DNA from: an uncultured bacterium
GTDB lineage: Bacteria; Armatimonadota; UBA5829
Direction of reading: 5' to 3'
NCBI GenBank assembly: GCA_938074205.1
Contig: CALJES010000018.1
Location: 48,520 to 112,519, forward strand
Length of the DNA stretch: 64,000 nucleotides
A program made the translations under genes and the position numbers. This document shows, in pieces, positions 29,390 through 39,020 of this stretch (position 1 is the first letter of the stretch; each line of letters opens with the position of its first letter). The notes below the pieces were generated by a model. That model ran no database searches. It was not told the DNA's origin and was given only the letters and a program-made list of their open reading frames with translations.

Positions 29390-29845
29390 TTACGTGAACT
29401 TTATATCCCAATCATAAGGGATCTTTTCGCTGTTCCACGGCTCACGATACTCATCGGGTTCTTTTGGATTGTAAAGCTCCGACGGAAAGTTTATCAACAG
29501 CGAAGGTTCGATGCCTATTGTCTTATAGCCATGCATAGTCCCAACCGGGATCTTGAGCATGATCGGATTGTTATCACCGAGGAAAAACTCGTTCACCTCT
29601 CCGTAAGTTGGCGAACCTTCTCGAGAATCGTAGATAACAGCTTTTATCATGCCTTTTACGCATACCCAAATATCGTCCTGCTTCTTATGGTAATGCCACG
29701 CTCGTATAACTCCTGGATAGTTGAGCGAAACGTATGCCTGGGCAAACTTGCCAAACATTTCGTCGTCTGAGCGTAGCATTTCCATTAGGTAACCGCGTTC
29801 ATCTGCGTGTCTTTTGAGTTGTTTTATTTTTACACCTTCAATCAT
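29390..29845 (-). CDS. rmlC: dTDP-4-dehydrorhamnose 3,5-epimerase-like protein
   Basis: This 151-residue cupin of the RmlC family epimerises dTDP-4-keto-6-deoxyglucose. The family features RHADERGYLMEM, RAWHYHKKQDD and the PVGTMHGYKTI segment are present. It is shorter than the usual 175-185 residues, and it could be a related 3- or 5-epimerase. The symbol rests on this and on its place between rmlA and rmlB; no rmlD is seen in the window. Confidence 0.8.
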   Translation of the reverse strand: MIEGVKIKQLKRHADERGYLMEMLRSDDEMFGKFAQAYVSLNYPGVIRAWHYHKKQDDIWVCVKGMIKAVIYDSREGSPTYGEVNEFFLGDNNPIMLKIPVGTMHGYKTIGIEPSLLINFPSELYNPKEPDEYREPWNSEKIPYDWDIKFT

Positions 29846-29890
29846 CTTCCTTAGAACCTCAAACTAGGTGATCGCAGAGCCTGCCGCCGT

Positions 29891-30955
29891 TCAAATCACT
29901 CCTACAGCGCTATTATCTCCTAGCATCATACGATAAGCTCGGGGTTTTCTGCCGTTGCGTTCTATCCTTACGTTCTTACCCAGCAAACTGTCCTCTAAAC
30001 GACTGCCAATGTTAAGAATTGTACAGTTTTCCAAAATAATGCTATGCTCTACTTCGCTAGCTACGATTGTCACGTTGTGATTGATCGACGTGTACGGTCC
30101 AACAAATGCATTCTCTATATGGCAGTTCTCACCGATGATTACAGGTCCACGTATAGAGCTTTGTATAATCTTAGTGCCTTTTCCTATACTTACTCTTCCG
30201 GCAATTTGCGATTCTTCGTCTATATCTCCTTCAATGCTAGTCTCCAGGGTGTCGAGAATTAACCTGTTCGCTTCCAACATTGCTTCAAGATTTCCGGTGT
30301 CTTTCCACCAACCCGTAACTAGGTGGCTTTCTACGCGGTAGCCGTGGTCAATTAGGTATTGAATCGCGTCAGTTATCTCAAGTTCGCCTCTTGCAGAAGG
30401 TTTTATTGCGTTGACAGCTTCAAATATGTGGTGATCGAACATGTAAACGCCCACGAGGGCTAGATCGGACGGCGGATCCTTAGGCTTTTCGACAAGCTTT
30501 ACTGCCCTTCCACCTTCTAGAACGGCTACGCCGAAATCCTGGGGGTTTGGAACCTTTGCCAGCAGTATCTGACAGTTGGCACGGGACTTTTTGTATGCTT
30601 CAACAAGCGAGGTAATGCCGTCTTTGATAAGGTTGTCCCCCAGGAACATTACGAACTGATCGTCTTTAAGGAAAGGTTCTGCAATCTTAACTGCATGTGC
30701 GAGTCCTAATGGAGCTTCCTGCTGAATATAGGTAACCTTTACCCCGAACTTCTCGCCACTGCCTACAGCTGCCTTAATTTCCTCATGCGTGTCGCCTACT
30801 ACTATTCCAATATCGGTTATACCTGCATCCCGGATCGCTTCTATCGCGTAGAACAGAATAGGCTTGTTGGCGACAGGCACCAACTGCTTGGCACCAGTGT
30901 GGGTAATTGGTCTGAGCCTTGTGCCTTTGCCACCGCTCAGTATGAGTGCCTTCAT
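29891..30955 (-). CDS. rmlA: Glucose-1-phosphate thymidylyltransferase (long form)
   Basis: RmlA activates glucose-1-phosphate to dTDP-glucose. The 354-residue protein has the nucleotidyltransferase signature LSGGKGTRLRPIT, the metal-binding FLGDN, and LVEKPKDPP. The C-terminal 100 residues form a left-handed beta-helix (hexapeptide-like VSIGKGTKI and PVIIGENCHIE), as in the StrD/archaeal-like long RmlA group. It is the first gene of the rml operon, behind a consensus promoter. Confidence 0.92.
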   Translation of the reverse strand: MKALILSGGKGTRLRPITHTGAKQLVPVANKPILFYAIEAIRDAGITDIGIVVGDTHEEIKAAVGSGEKFGVKVTYIQQEAPLGLAHAVKIAEPFLKDDQFVMFLGDNLIKDGITSLVEAYKKSRANCQILLAKVPNPQDFGVAVLEGGRAVKLVEKPKDPPSDLALVGVYMFDHHIFEAVNAIKPSARGELEITDAIQYLIDHGYRVESHLVTGWWKDTGNLEAMLEANRLILDTLETSIEGDIDEESQIAGRVSIGKGTKIIQSSIRGPVIIGENCHIENAFVGPYTSINHNVTIVASEVEHSIILENCTILNIGSRLEDSLLGKNVRIERNGRKPRAYRMMLGDNSAVGVI

Positions 30956-30987
30956 AGACGTCCTCCGTGCCGTGTCCGACGAACGGG

Positions 30988-31016
30988 ATTATACGGGTGA
31001 TTATACGCTGTGTCAA
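30988..31016 (-). promoter_or_regulatory. Perfect-consensus promoter of the rml operon
   Basis: On the minus strand TTGACA (31011-31016) and TATAAT (30988-30993) are 17 bp apart. A second TATAAT lies inside the spacer. The rmlA ATG follows about 25 bases after the predicted start. Confidence 0.85.
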
Positions 31017-31114
31017 CGCGAGCATGTGCCCGTATCACCACTTGCATATCATCGGCTAACACGAACCGCGTTTGGAGGTAATCACCGCCAAACAGGCTAA
31101 CATGAGGTTTGAAT

Positions 31115-32113
31115 ATGTCAAACACTTCCTCACTTGAAAAACCCAGAGTTGCTATCACTATGGGCGATCCCGCGGGCATTGGACCCGAAATCGTAATCGC
31201 CGCGGTGTCTGACCGTCTGGTGCTTTCATCGTGTAAGCCTGTCGTTATTGGAAGTCGGATCATCCTCGATCGGTGCACCCGCGTTGTCGGGCTGAGCAAC
31301 TTACCAAGCGAGGTCGAGGTTGTCTCGATCGATACAGAAGGGGTTGATAATATCAGACTAGGACAGGTTAGCCGAGAGGCAGGTATAGCTGCTGAGGCAT
31401 ATATCAGGAAAGCCTGCGAACTGGCACTTGAGCGGCAGATAGAAGCGATTGCTACCGCGCCCATAAATAAGGAATCCCTGCGGCTTGCTGGAGTTCCGCA
31501 CATAGGACACACGGAAATGCTGGCTGCTTACTTCGGTAGTTCGGACCCAATAACTATGTTCATAACTGGTGCAATGCGGATCTTCTTCCTCTCAAGGCAC
31601 ATGTCATTGCATGATGCAGTGCACTATGTAAGCAAAGATCGCGTATATAAATTCATCAAGCGGGTCGACGATGCCATGAGAAGCCTTGGCTTCAATAAAC
31701 CTCGAATAGGTCTAGCGGCGCTAAATCCCCACGCGAGCGATGGCGGACAGTTTGGCGATGAGGAAGAAAAACATTTGATTCCGGCTGCAACTCTAGCCCG
31801 AGCCGAAGGTATCGACTGCTCCGATCCAATCGGTGCTGATTCGGTTTTCCACATGGCACTTGAGGGTCGCTTTGACTGCGTTATCTCGCTCTATCATGAT
31901 CAGGGACACATTGCAGCCAAGACCCGCGACTTCTACGGCACTGTTACGGCCACTTTAGGGTTACCAGTTTTGAGGACGTCTGTTGACCACGGAACTGCGT
32001 TGGACATTGCGTGGAAAGGCATTGCTAATCCTGTAAGCATGAAAACTGCCATTCTGACGGCAGTCGATCTGTTAAAACAAAGAGATGGTTGTGGAGAACT
32101 GCACTATTTGTGA
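31115..32113 (+). CDS. pdxA: 4-hydroxythreonine-4-phosphate dehydrogenase
   Basis: PdxA acts in the DXP-dependent pyridoxal phosphate pathway. The protein of about 332 residues shows the opening AITMGDPAGIGPEI, the APINKESLRLAG segment, the metal ligand His in GHTEMLA, LNPHASDGGQFG and the late YHDQGHIAAK motif. The ATG at 31115 is preferred over a TTG at 31109 because of GAGG 7 bases before it. It is divergent from the rml operon. Related PdxA2 enzymes act in sugar-acid catabolism, so that alternative remains. Confidence 0.9.
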   Translation: MSNTSSLEKPRVAITMGDPAGIGPEIVIAAVSDRLVLSSCKPVVIGSRIILDRCTRVVGLSNLPSEVEVVSIDTEGVDNIRLGQVSREAGIAAEAYIRKACELALERQIEAIATAPINKESLRLAGVPHIGHTEMLAAYFGSSDPITMFITGAMRIFFLSRHMSLHDAVHYVSKDRVYKFIKRVDDAMRSLGFNKPRIGLAALNPHASDGGQFGDEEEKHLIPAATLARAEGIDCSDPIGADSVFHMALEGRFDCVISLYHDQGHIAAKTRDFYGTVTATLGLPVLRTSVDHGTALDIAWKGIANPVSMKTAILTAVDLLKQRDGCGELHYL

Positions 32114-32347
32114 GGCGGTTGTTTCTCTGCCTTGCTCTACTCGTCGCGCTAGACACTGGCGTGAGTTGATGCCGGCGAAATTCTAAACTTGTTCAATCGC
32201 ATTACGGGGCGGATCAGGCCTGGCGGATTGCCTGGTCTTCAAAACTAGTGCGATGTCCGACAAGGATCTCAGGTGGGTTCGATTGCTTTCCACGCGCTCC
32301 CTCTACGCAAGAGATCTGACAAACGCTGTGTACTGAACGGAGGCTGT

Positions 32348-33502
32348 GTGTTGGACAAGATTGGTATAGCTGTTGTGGGGTGTGGCATGATGGCGCAGAA
32401 TCTCCATCTGCCCAATATCAAGCGCCATCCGAGTTTGGAGTTGCTTTGGTGCTGCGATGTGAATACTCAAGTGTTGTGTGAGGTTGGGGAAAAGTTTCAA
32501 CCACGAAAACTGACAACAGACGCCGCCGAAGTTGCTGCTGATCCTCGATGCGAAGCTGTTTTGATTTCAACTACTCATACAGTCAGACTGCCGCTGATCG
32601 AGTTATTTGCGCTTTCTGGCAAACATCTATACATTGAGAAGCCCATAGCGGACACGTTTGATGAGATGAAGAAAATACTACGTGTTTGCCGCGAAACAGG
32701 CGTTAAAACCCAAGTTGGCCACAACCGACGTGCCGCGCCGGCGGTGCGCCATGCGCTCAAGGCACTGCAAAAGCACAGGTTGAAACCCGTTGCACCCAGG
32801 TGGAGATTTGACAGAGAAGGTCCGGATCGCCCAAGGCTTGAAGGCGAAAAATCCACAATGGTTCTTCTTCGTGTTAACGACGACTACTGGTCATGGAAGC
32901 GGTGGGCGTTTGCACACGGAGCTCTTATCAATGAAATGACGCATTTTGCCGATTTGGCTTGCTGTTTCATACCCGCAAGACCCATCAGAGTCAGCACCGT
33001 CGGCAGCAGACTGGCTAATCACGTTGTGACTATAGAGTACGACGACGGCTCACTAGCGACCATATTTGCAACAGCCTTCGGCAGTTTCGGTTACCCGAAG
33101 GAGCTGATCGAAATTTATCACAACGGAAGCGCAATAATTGTCGATCATCTGATGGAAGTGCGAGTGGCTGGTGTTGTGGGGGAGCCGTTCCGAACAACGT
33201 TCAGTGTTGCCGATGACCGTCATCCTCACATAGAAGAGCAGGGTATAGAGGGCTACTATAAACGCGTACTCGCGTCGCAGCGTGAGGCATTAGAATCCGG
33301 GGACAACTCAATCTTGCCGGAGCAGCCGGATAAAGGTCACTTTGCGCTTTTGGACGATTGGCTCAATTGCATTCGGAATGGCGGCGAGCCGATGTGCAAT
33401 GTAGAAGTCGCAGCTGTGCCCACCGCGATTATCTTACGGGCGTTAGAATCAGAAGAACTTGGCGGACAACCGGTGGCCATATCTCCATCGGACTACTCAT
33501 AA
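32348..33502 (+). CDS. Gfo/Idh/MocA-family oxidoreductase
   Basis: This is a predicted NAD(P)-dependent dehydrogenase of about 384 residues. The Rossmann motif is IAVVGCGMMAQNLHLPN, EKPIA carries the conserved lysine, and INEMTHFADLACCF holds the C-terminal His-Asp region. A GTG at 32348 or TTG at 32351 follows GGAGG at 32339-32343. Its stop overlaps the end of the convergent GH38 gene by 10 bp. It shares its family, but little else, with the gene at 8765. The 235 bp before it hold no recognised element. Confidence 0.86.
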   Translation: MLDKIGIAVVGCGMMAQNLHLPNIKRHPSLELLWCCDVNTQVLCEVGEKFQPRKLTTDAAEVAADPRCEAVLISTTHTVRLPLIELFALSGKHLYIEKPIADTFDEMKKILRVCRETGVKTQVGHNRRAAPAVRHALKALQKHRLKPVAPRWRFDREGPDRPRLEGEKSTMVLLRVNDDYWSWKRWAFAHGALINEMTHFADLACCFIPARPIRVSTVGSRLANHVVTIEYDDGSLATIFATAFGSFGYPKELIEIYHNGSAIIVDHLMEVRVAGVVGEPFRTTFSVADDRHPHIEEQGIEGYYKRVLASQREALESGDNSILPEQPDKGHFALLDDWLNCIRNGGEPMCNVEVAAVPTAIILRALESEELGGQPVAISPSDYS

Positions 33503-36243
33503 TGACACACCTGCAAATCCGTTGCCTCTGGCACAAGTTTAACCGTTACGATCTCCTTACCTCTTGCGGTGATCTCTATTTTCCTTCCGTTAAATACTGG
33601 CAGCAGATCCTTGGGGAACTCAGACAGATCAGACTTCCAGGCTTCGGAAATGGGTGTGGCGAAAGCTAATGTGACGGGTTGCTCAGTCTCTAAGGGGTTG
33701 AAGAATCGAAAAATGATCCCAGTCTCATCCTCGCTGGTCTTGACGGTTGAGAGGACGACTTTGCCATCGATTTGCACAAAGGACTTTTTCGGCGGAAGAT
33801 AGCCTGTATGCGATGGTGTCGTCAGTGGAAAAAGGGGCATCTTGTACTCTTCTGTGTCTCGGAAGATTTCCCATACTTCGTCATCCGAATTAAGCGGCCT
33901 CAACGCATATTCGCACTCTATTTTCCCGAGCATCTGACTGTCAATCGTTCGCGTCCCACCGATTCGCTGTTCAAACGCTCTGAATAAGGTTATGGCAAGA
34001 GTGCGTCTGGTATCATCGCGGACGCAGGCTTCACAAAGTCCCTTGGTTATAACAACTATTCCTCCAGATTCGTCTCGAACGCCGGCGAAGTTCTTTATTG
34101 GGGATTCTTCCCGGTCTTGTTCCTGCCAGCCGGTGGTGTCCATCAGTCTTATCGACCTGGTTACACAGTCGAAGGCTGTATCGCAAAACCACACGTCGGC
34201 TTTTCTACCAGTTGGGAATAGCACCCGCATTCGATGGTTTCTCGCAGTGTTATTGACAATCGTTTTGCATTCGACACGTTTGCTGCCGGCATCTAACCTG
34301 AACATCGACTTTACCTGAACTGAGGTCAACCTTTTACTTCGACTTCGTCCGTCCAATGAGAGCCCGACTGGCAGTCTCAGCCGGTAGGCAATGTGCAGCG
34401 TTGCGCTCAGTGGGCTGGTTTGCTCTATACGAATCCTTGCACGGTTACCCACTTGTTGTGATGAAAGAATCCGAAGGTCTTGCTCAGGGTAGACGTGGTC
34501 CCAACCGGTGCCAGCATCTCCGCAATCTTCTATTTCGTGAAGCCCCTCGTACCAGATGCCAGATCGTTTGTCGTATATGTCTACCATGCCATTTTCGTGT
34601 GCGCGCAGGGTTATGAATTGGTTTTCGATTGATCGCTCATTCTTGTTGCAGCGAACCGGCATTAGTTCATTCGGCAGAGGAGGATTAGCTGCACGTTTCT
34701 TTAGAAATGCTATCCGATAGCTTCTGTATCCCATCGGAGGAATACTCGTTAGAGCTGTCACATCGTATCGGATGTGAGTTATCAGCGCATCTGGTATCCA
34801 GCCGAACTTTGGTGTGGGTGCTTTTATTTTGTGCACAAACGGAATAGGGAAAGGTTCTCTCGACGTATCCTTGATTTCAGAACAGACAACAGAACCTTGC
34901 TCGTCTATCAAAGCAGGTACCAGGCCCGCGCGCGTCTTCTCTTCAAAGATCGGCTCTGGGACGTAGAACCAAAACCTGACTACAGAACCTTTTTCAACAG
35001 ACGCCATATTGTGTACCGTGACCGCATAGCCTTCGTCTGTCAGCGATGCAGTATCCAAAGCGTCTGTTATCGCAAACGCGCTTTCCCAAATGGAATTCAG
35101 GGCTATGCAGCGTGCCTGATCGAATCTGTAAATTACGTCTCTATGTACCTGGTCAATCGAGCAGCCGACGATAGAATCGTGCGGGTGGCACAGAAGCATA
35201 TAGCGCCATGCCAGGTTTAGAAAAGCTTTCTGCGAATCACCACTTAGCAACCGAGACCAGGCATGCATGGGTTCCGCACATCGCGGAAGCAGGTATTCGA
35301 GAAGATCATTTGCCTGTTTCAAGTAAACTCTGCTTGATGCTGTACCATGGAATACCTCAGCATAAGCCCCCTCCTTATTTGGTCGACGAAGCTCTCCTTT
35401 AAATCTCTTCAGTCCTTCTTGCCAGTTAGGTCCCAGTGCGTTTTTGAGTTCGCTCAAGAACGCCGGGAGTGAGGAGTGTACACATTTTGTTTTCAGAAAA
35501 ACGCCATTTACCCTATCTATGAGCTCCGGGATATCCCAGTAGGCTGGCTCGTGATCGTTTCCGTCAAGTGCAAAGAGCACTTTGGTCGTCGCGAGCTCGT
35601 GTTTCCTTCGTTCATATTCGAGGAGCTCATTCTCAGAGGCTTCGCGGTACTGTAAGAAGTCTTGGTAACCGGTGTATAAATAAACCTTAATTAGGAGGAG
35701 CTCGCTACCGTCGGCGCCTTCCCAGACCATTTCCGATTTCTCGCCTTCGTTTGAAGTACCTCGATGCAAAATGACATTGTCAATACCAAAACCATGCAGG
35801 ATTTGTGGAAGCTGGGAACAGTGGCCGAACACGTCCGTAACGTAGCCTACTTTCATCGGACTCACTTTCCATTCGCGGCAGAGTTGGTGGCCCAGGAGAA
35901 GATTACGCACCAGACTCTCGCCGCTCAGCAGCAGTTCGTCTGGCATCACAAACCAAGGTCCGACGAATATTCTGCCGGACCTTATGTGACTAAGCAGCCT
36001 CTCCTTATTTTGGGGTCGGATATCTAAGTAGTCCTGGACACAACAAGTTTGGCCGTCCAGATGGAAGCACCGATACTCTGGACGTGCTTCCAGAAGATCC
36101 ATTAGTGCGTCCATCTGATAAACAAGCCGCTGTCGAAAACCTTGGAATTCCTGGTACCACTCTCGATCCCAGTGAGTGTGGCTCAATACGTGCATTACGT
36201 GAGGTTTGTCTTGGGAGCTTTGTAGTTCAGGCGAGAGCATCAC
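33493..36243 (-). CDS. Glycoside hydrolase family 38 alpha-mannosidase
   Basis: This 916-residue retaining alpha-mannosidase has the N-terminal zinc/substrate motif SHTHWDREW, the nucleophile Asp in YVTDVFGHC, and a three-helix middle domain with LCHPHDSIVGCSIDQVH, where HDS/GCS residues are conserved. The C-terminal beta domains are complete. There is no signal peptide, so it probably degrades imported mannosides in the cytoplasm. It overlaps the upstream aminotransferase gene by 17 bp and is likely translated with it. Confidence 0.92.
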   Translation of the reverse strand: MMLSPELQSSQDKPHVMHVLSHTHWDREWYQEFQGFRQRLVYQMDALMDLLEARPEYRCFHLDGQTCCVQDYLDIRPQNKERLLSHIRSGRIFVGPWFVMPDELLLSGESLVRNLLLGHQLCREWKVSPMKVGYVTDVFGHCSQLPQILHGFGIDNVILHRGTSNEGEKSEMVWEGADGSELLLIKVYLYTGYQDFLQYREASENELLEYERRKHELATTKVLFALDGNDHEPAYWDIPELIDRVNGVFLKTKCVHSSLPAFLSELKNALGPNWQEGLKRFKGELRRPNKEGAYAEVFHGTASSRVYLKQANDLLEYLLPRCAEPMHAWSRLLSGDSQKAFLNLAWRYMLLCHPHDSIVGCSIDQVHRDVIYRFDQARCIALNSIWESAFAITDALDTASLTDEGYAVTVHNMASVEKGSVVRFWFYVPEPIFEEKTRAGLVPALIDEQGSVVCSEIKDTSREPFPIPFVHKIKAPTPKFGWIPDALITHIRYDVTALTSIPPMGYRSYRIAFLKKRAANPPLPNELMPVRCNKNERSIENQFITLRAHENGMVDIYDKRSGIWYEGLHEIEDCGDAGTGWDHVYPEQDLRILSSQQVGNRARIRIEQTSPLSATLHIAYRLRLPVGLSLDGRSRSKRLTSVQVKSMFRLDAGSKRVECKTIVNNTARNHRMRVLFPTGRKADVWFCDTAFDCVTRSIRLMDTTGWQEQDREESPIKNFAGVRDESGGIVVITKGLCEACVRDDTRRTLAITLFRAFEQRIGGTRTIDSQMLGKIECEYALRPLNSDDEVWEIFRDTEEYKMPLFPLTTPSHTGYLPPKKSFVQIDGKVVLSTVKTSEDETGIIFRFFNPLETEQPVTLAFATPISEAWKSDLSEFPKDLLPVFNGRKIEITARGKEIVTVKLVPEATDLQVCHYE

Positions 36244-37597
36244 GGACAGCCTCTTCTACCACAGCAAGTCCTTCGCGCAATTGCTCTTCGTTTATGACCA
36301 ACGGCGGGTTGATCTTAATAGCACTTCCGCCTACTCCCACTGGAGCGAATAACATTACACCGCGCTCCACGCACATGCGGACCACATTCCACGCAGTTTC
36401 GGGATCAGGCTTTGTTGTTCCGGGTTCCACGAACTGCAGGGCCATTACGAGTCCCACGCCGTCTGCTCTGCCAACTCGACCACCTGACAAATTCATTATC
36501 CTTTGCCCGGATTCCAATAGAACCGGCTCGAGCCGGCGGGCGTTATCAACAAGACCTTCCTCTAGGATCGTTTCAATATTAGCTAGTGCTGCCGCGGCGC
36601 AAATAGGATTAGCTGAATGAGTAGAAGTCATCTCACCGGGGCCGTATTGGTTCATCAACTCTTCTGTCCCTACGACTGCTGATAGAGGCATTCCCCCTGA
36701 TATGCCCTTGCCGAAAACCGCAATATCGGGTACTACCCCGTAGTGTTCGAATCCGAACAGTGTGCCCGTGCGCCCGAATCCAGCTTGGACCTCATCGAAT
36801 ATGAACACAGCTTTGTGTTCGTTACACCACTGGCGCAGAGATTTAGCATATTCACGGGGCATCAGTTTCGCGTTACAGCCTTGATACGTTTCACTTAGAA
36901 CCCCACACACACAGTTGGGATCAATCCCTTTTTCTGCCAGAGTTTGGGCAAAAACCTCAAACGACGTATCCGGGCAGCGAAAGCCATCGGGGTAAGGCAC
37001 CTGAACGAAGTCTGGGTATTGTCCGCCTAGCCATTGCTTAAGGGTTGGTGTGCCGCCTGCTAGCTGGGCGCCCATTGTTCGTCCGTGGAAAGCGTTCTCA
37101 AAGCTCACAAGTACTTTCTTGCGCGGTCCTCCGACACGCAAGCCCCAGGTCCGCGCAAGCTTGATTGCGCATTCAATTGCTTCTGAGCCTGTAGTCAATA
37201 GGAAAACCTTGGACAGCGGTTCCGGCACGAGGCTTTTTATTTTGGCTACCAAATGCGCTCGTATCTCGGTGGGAAAACAATAAGCGTGGTATAGATGCTT
37301 GCCGGCCATTTCCTGAATGGCTTTTACAATTCTCGGATGCGAATGACCACACGCCGTGACCAGCACACCCGAGCTGAAGTCTATCCATTGGTTACCGTAA
37401 GGATCTCGAATCAGCGCACCTTCGCCGCTATCCCAGATAATCGGGGGCTGTCCTCCCATCGATTGTGGTTCTGCAGCACGCATTTGTTCAAGTATCGGGA
37501 TTGATTCCGGAACCGGGATCTTAGTAAAAATCCTGCGATGTTGCGTTTCAACCCTTCCAACATCGCGCGGAACAAGGGGGAATTCCTTAGTTGCCAT
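36227..37597 (-). CDS. Class III PLP-dependent aminotransferase
   Basis: This 456-residue aminotransferase of the GABA/ornithine aminotransferase class has LLTTGSEAIECAIKLAR (phosphate loop), NAFHGRTMGAQ, the Asp of IFDEVQAGFGRTG, and the PLP-binding lysine in VFGKGISGGMP. A GAGGAGA ribosome site precedes the ATG. It is cotranscribed with the GH38 mannosidase. The substrate could be a sugar-linked or 4-aminobutyrate-type amine; sequence alone does not tell. Confidence 0.9.
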   Translation of the reverse strand: MATKEFPLVPRDVGRVETQHRRIFTKIPVPESIPILEQMRAAEPQSMGGQPPIIWDSGEGALIRDPYGNQWIDFSSGVLVTACGHSHPRIVKAIQEMAGKHLYHAYCFPTEIRAHLVAKIKSLVPEPLSKVFLLTTGSEAIECAIKLARTWGLRVGGPRKKVLVSFENAFHGRTMGAQLAGGTPTLKQWLGGQYPDFVQVPYPDGFRCPDTSFEVFAQTLAEKGIDPNCVCGVLSETYQGCNAKLMPREYAKSLRQWCNEHKAVFIFDEVQAGFGRTGTLFGFEHYGVVPDIAVFGKGISGGMPLSAVVGTEELMNQYGPGEMTSTHSANPICAAAALANIETILEEGLVDNARRLEPVLLESGQRIMNLSGGRVGRADGVGLVMALQFVEPGTTKPDPETAWNVVRMCVERGVMLFAPVGVGGSAIKINPPLVINEEQLREGLAVVEEAVRDALA

Positions 37598-37939
37598 AGA
37601 TCTTATTTCTCCTCAATAACGAATCGGGTAAGACTCGTGTTATTCACGAAGCACACATTGGACGTGGTTGGCAAGCTCTCAGGCAGTTTTTGACCGGTAT
37701 CTTCCATTCACTTCGAAAACGTCACCGGAGTCAATCAGTCTAGCCAACGCATCGCAACTTGCCACAACCAACGCAGCTATATTTAATTTATCTTTTCCTA
37801 TATGGCGCTTTTTCCCTTCACTGTGGGGTCAGGGTGGTGTAATACCAAGGGACTACGTCCGATCAATAGATGATTTTAATTAAAAATACGTTGTGCGATT
37901 AATTGTGTGCTGAGGGTTTCAAGGGTAGCATTTATATAA

Positions 37940-38216
37940 CCGGCGACTGGGGCGGTGGAGTGTTCCGAAGTTGACATCGGACAGGGTGCCGACCCTAGCT
38001 GAGGGAATGCTCTTCTAAACGTGCCTGCCCGCGGAGTTTGTCCCTCAGACCGGGAAAACGAACACTGTGTGCCTCTAGCCTGCCAGCACGCTGCAATGGG
38101 TGTTCGGAACCCGGCGCCGGCTTCTTGTCACCTGCAATGAACTTGCTCCTCGAAGGTAATACCTGCGTAGTGGGAGAAATCTCAGCTTAGACCCGTGTGA
38201 GTGCGGTTGCGTCCGA
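37940..38216 (+). ncRNA. Structured leader RNA, possibly a divergent TPP riboswitch
   Basis: The 620-bp gap before the methyltransferase ends in a GC-rich segment full of inverted repeats. CTGAGGGA (37999-38006) pairs with TCCCTCAG (38041-38048), GTTCCGA (37962-37968) with TCGGAAC (38104-38110). Two sequence boxes match the thiamine pyrophosphate aptamer: GGGTGCC followed by GCTGAG (37984-38003), and TAATACCTGCGTAG (38157-38170) with a small flanking stem. However, about 110 extra bases lie between them and the CUGAGA box has a G at the end. Also CATCGGAC (37975-37982) can pair with GTCCGAATG, which covers the start codon. A TATATA at 37933 may be the -10. The part 37598-37930 shows nothing clear. 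Confidence 0.35.
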
Positions 38217-38969
38217 ATGTGCGGAGATAAGTCCCAGTTCACTCTTATCGCCAGACACTACGATGCTCTGATGGCGAGCGTTCCATACCGTCAGTGGGTG
38301 GCGTACATCGAAGCTATTCTCGAACGTCTCAACTACCGACCCTTGACTGTTTTGGACTTGGCTTGCGGCACTGGCAACGTCAGCGAGCTTCTCGCCCAGC
38401 GTGGTTACAAGGTCGTAGGCGTCGATATATCGCCAGCTATGGTGGAAGTTGCGAGATCTAAAGGGGGTCAGGTAGATTATATTGTTCAGGACATAGCCGA
38501 TCTTGACCTAGGCAAACAGTTTGAATTGGCTGTTTGTTTGTTCGACAGTCTCAACTACATCACCGATCCAGAAAGGGCCGCTCAAGCTCTCAAGAGGATA
38601 GCCGAACACTTGGTGCCTGGCGGCGTGCTTATTTTTGACGTCAACACAGTCTACGCTTTGCAGCACAAGTTTTTCGATCAAGCAAATCTGAGTCCGGCGT
38701 CCAATCCGAGATATGTGTGGACCAGCGAATACGACCATCAAACCAGACTCTGTCGTATCGAGATGCTCTTCGAAGTTCTGGACGAAGACGGAGAAGTGCA
38801 TCAGTTTAAGGAGATTCACTACCAGCGCGGTCACACTCTTGAAGAGCTTACGCAGTGGCTTATAGACGCCGGATTCTACGTGGTGGATACATTCCACGCT
38901 TACAGACTTCGCAAACCCACACGGCGTTCGGACCGAGTCTTCTTTGTCGCCAAAAGGAAGACTGAATAG
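38217..38969 (+). CDS. Class I SAM-dependent methyltransferase
   Basis: This 250-residue methyltransferase has motif I VLDLACGTGNVSELLAQRG, an acidic motif II (VVGVDISPAMVEVA), the DIADLDL segment and FDSLNYI after strand 4. YDALMASVPYRQWV at the N-terminus is typical of a small-molecule methyltransferase group in Firmicutes-like genomes. No Shine-Dalgarno sequence is visible; the ATG can pair with an upstream RNA segment. The substrate is unknown. Confidence 0.85.
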   Translation: MCGDKSQFTLIARHYDALMASVPYRQWVAYIEAILERLNYRPLTVLDLACGTGNVSELLAQRGYKVVGVDISPAMVEVARSKGGQVDYIVQDIADLDLGKQFELAVCLFDSLNYITDPERAAQALKRIAEHLVPGGVLIFDVNTVYALQHKFFDQANLSPASNPRYVWTSEYDHQTRLCRIEMLFEVLDEDGEVHQFKEIHYQRGHTLEELTQWLIDAGFYVVDTFHAYRLRKPTRRSDRVFFVAKRKTE

Positions 38970-39020
38970 AGCCCTTACTAGAGCTATTGGTCAGACCCTA
39001 ACGCAAACCGGAGGACGTGG

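Noticed and set aside
36084..36620. 178-codon plus-strand frame opposite the aminotransferase and GH38 genes
   Set aside because: Antisense shadow of two well-supported genes; the protein is low in complexity and unlike any family.
37984..38110. Cobalamin riboswitch in the leader before the methyltransferase
   Set aside because: Some segments (GAGGGAA, CCCGCG) recall it, but the conserved GCCACTG box and the CCGCxACTGT core are absent; the TPP boxes match better, though also incompletely.
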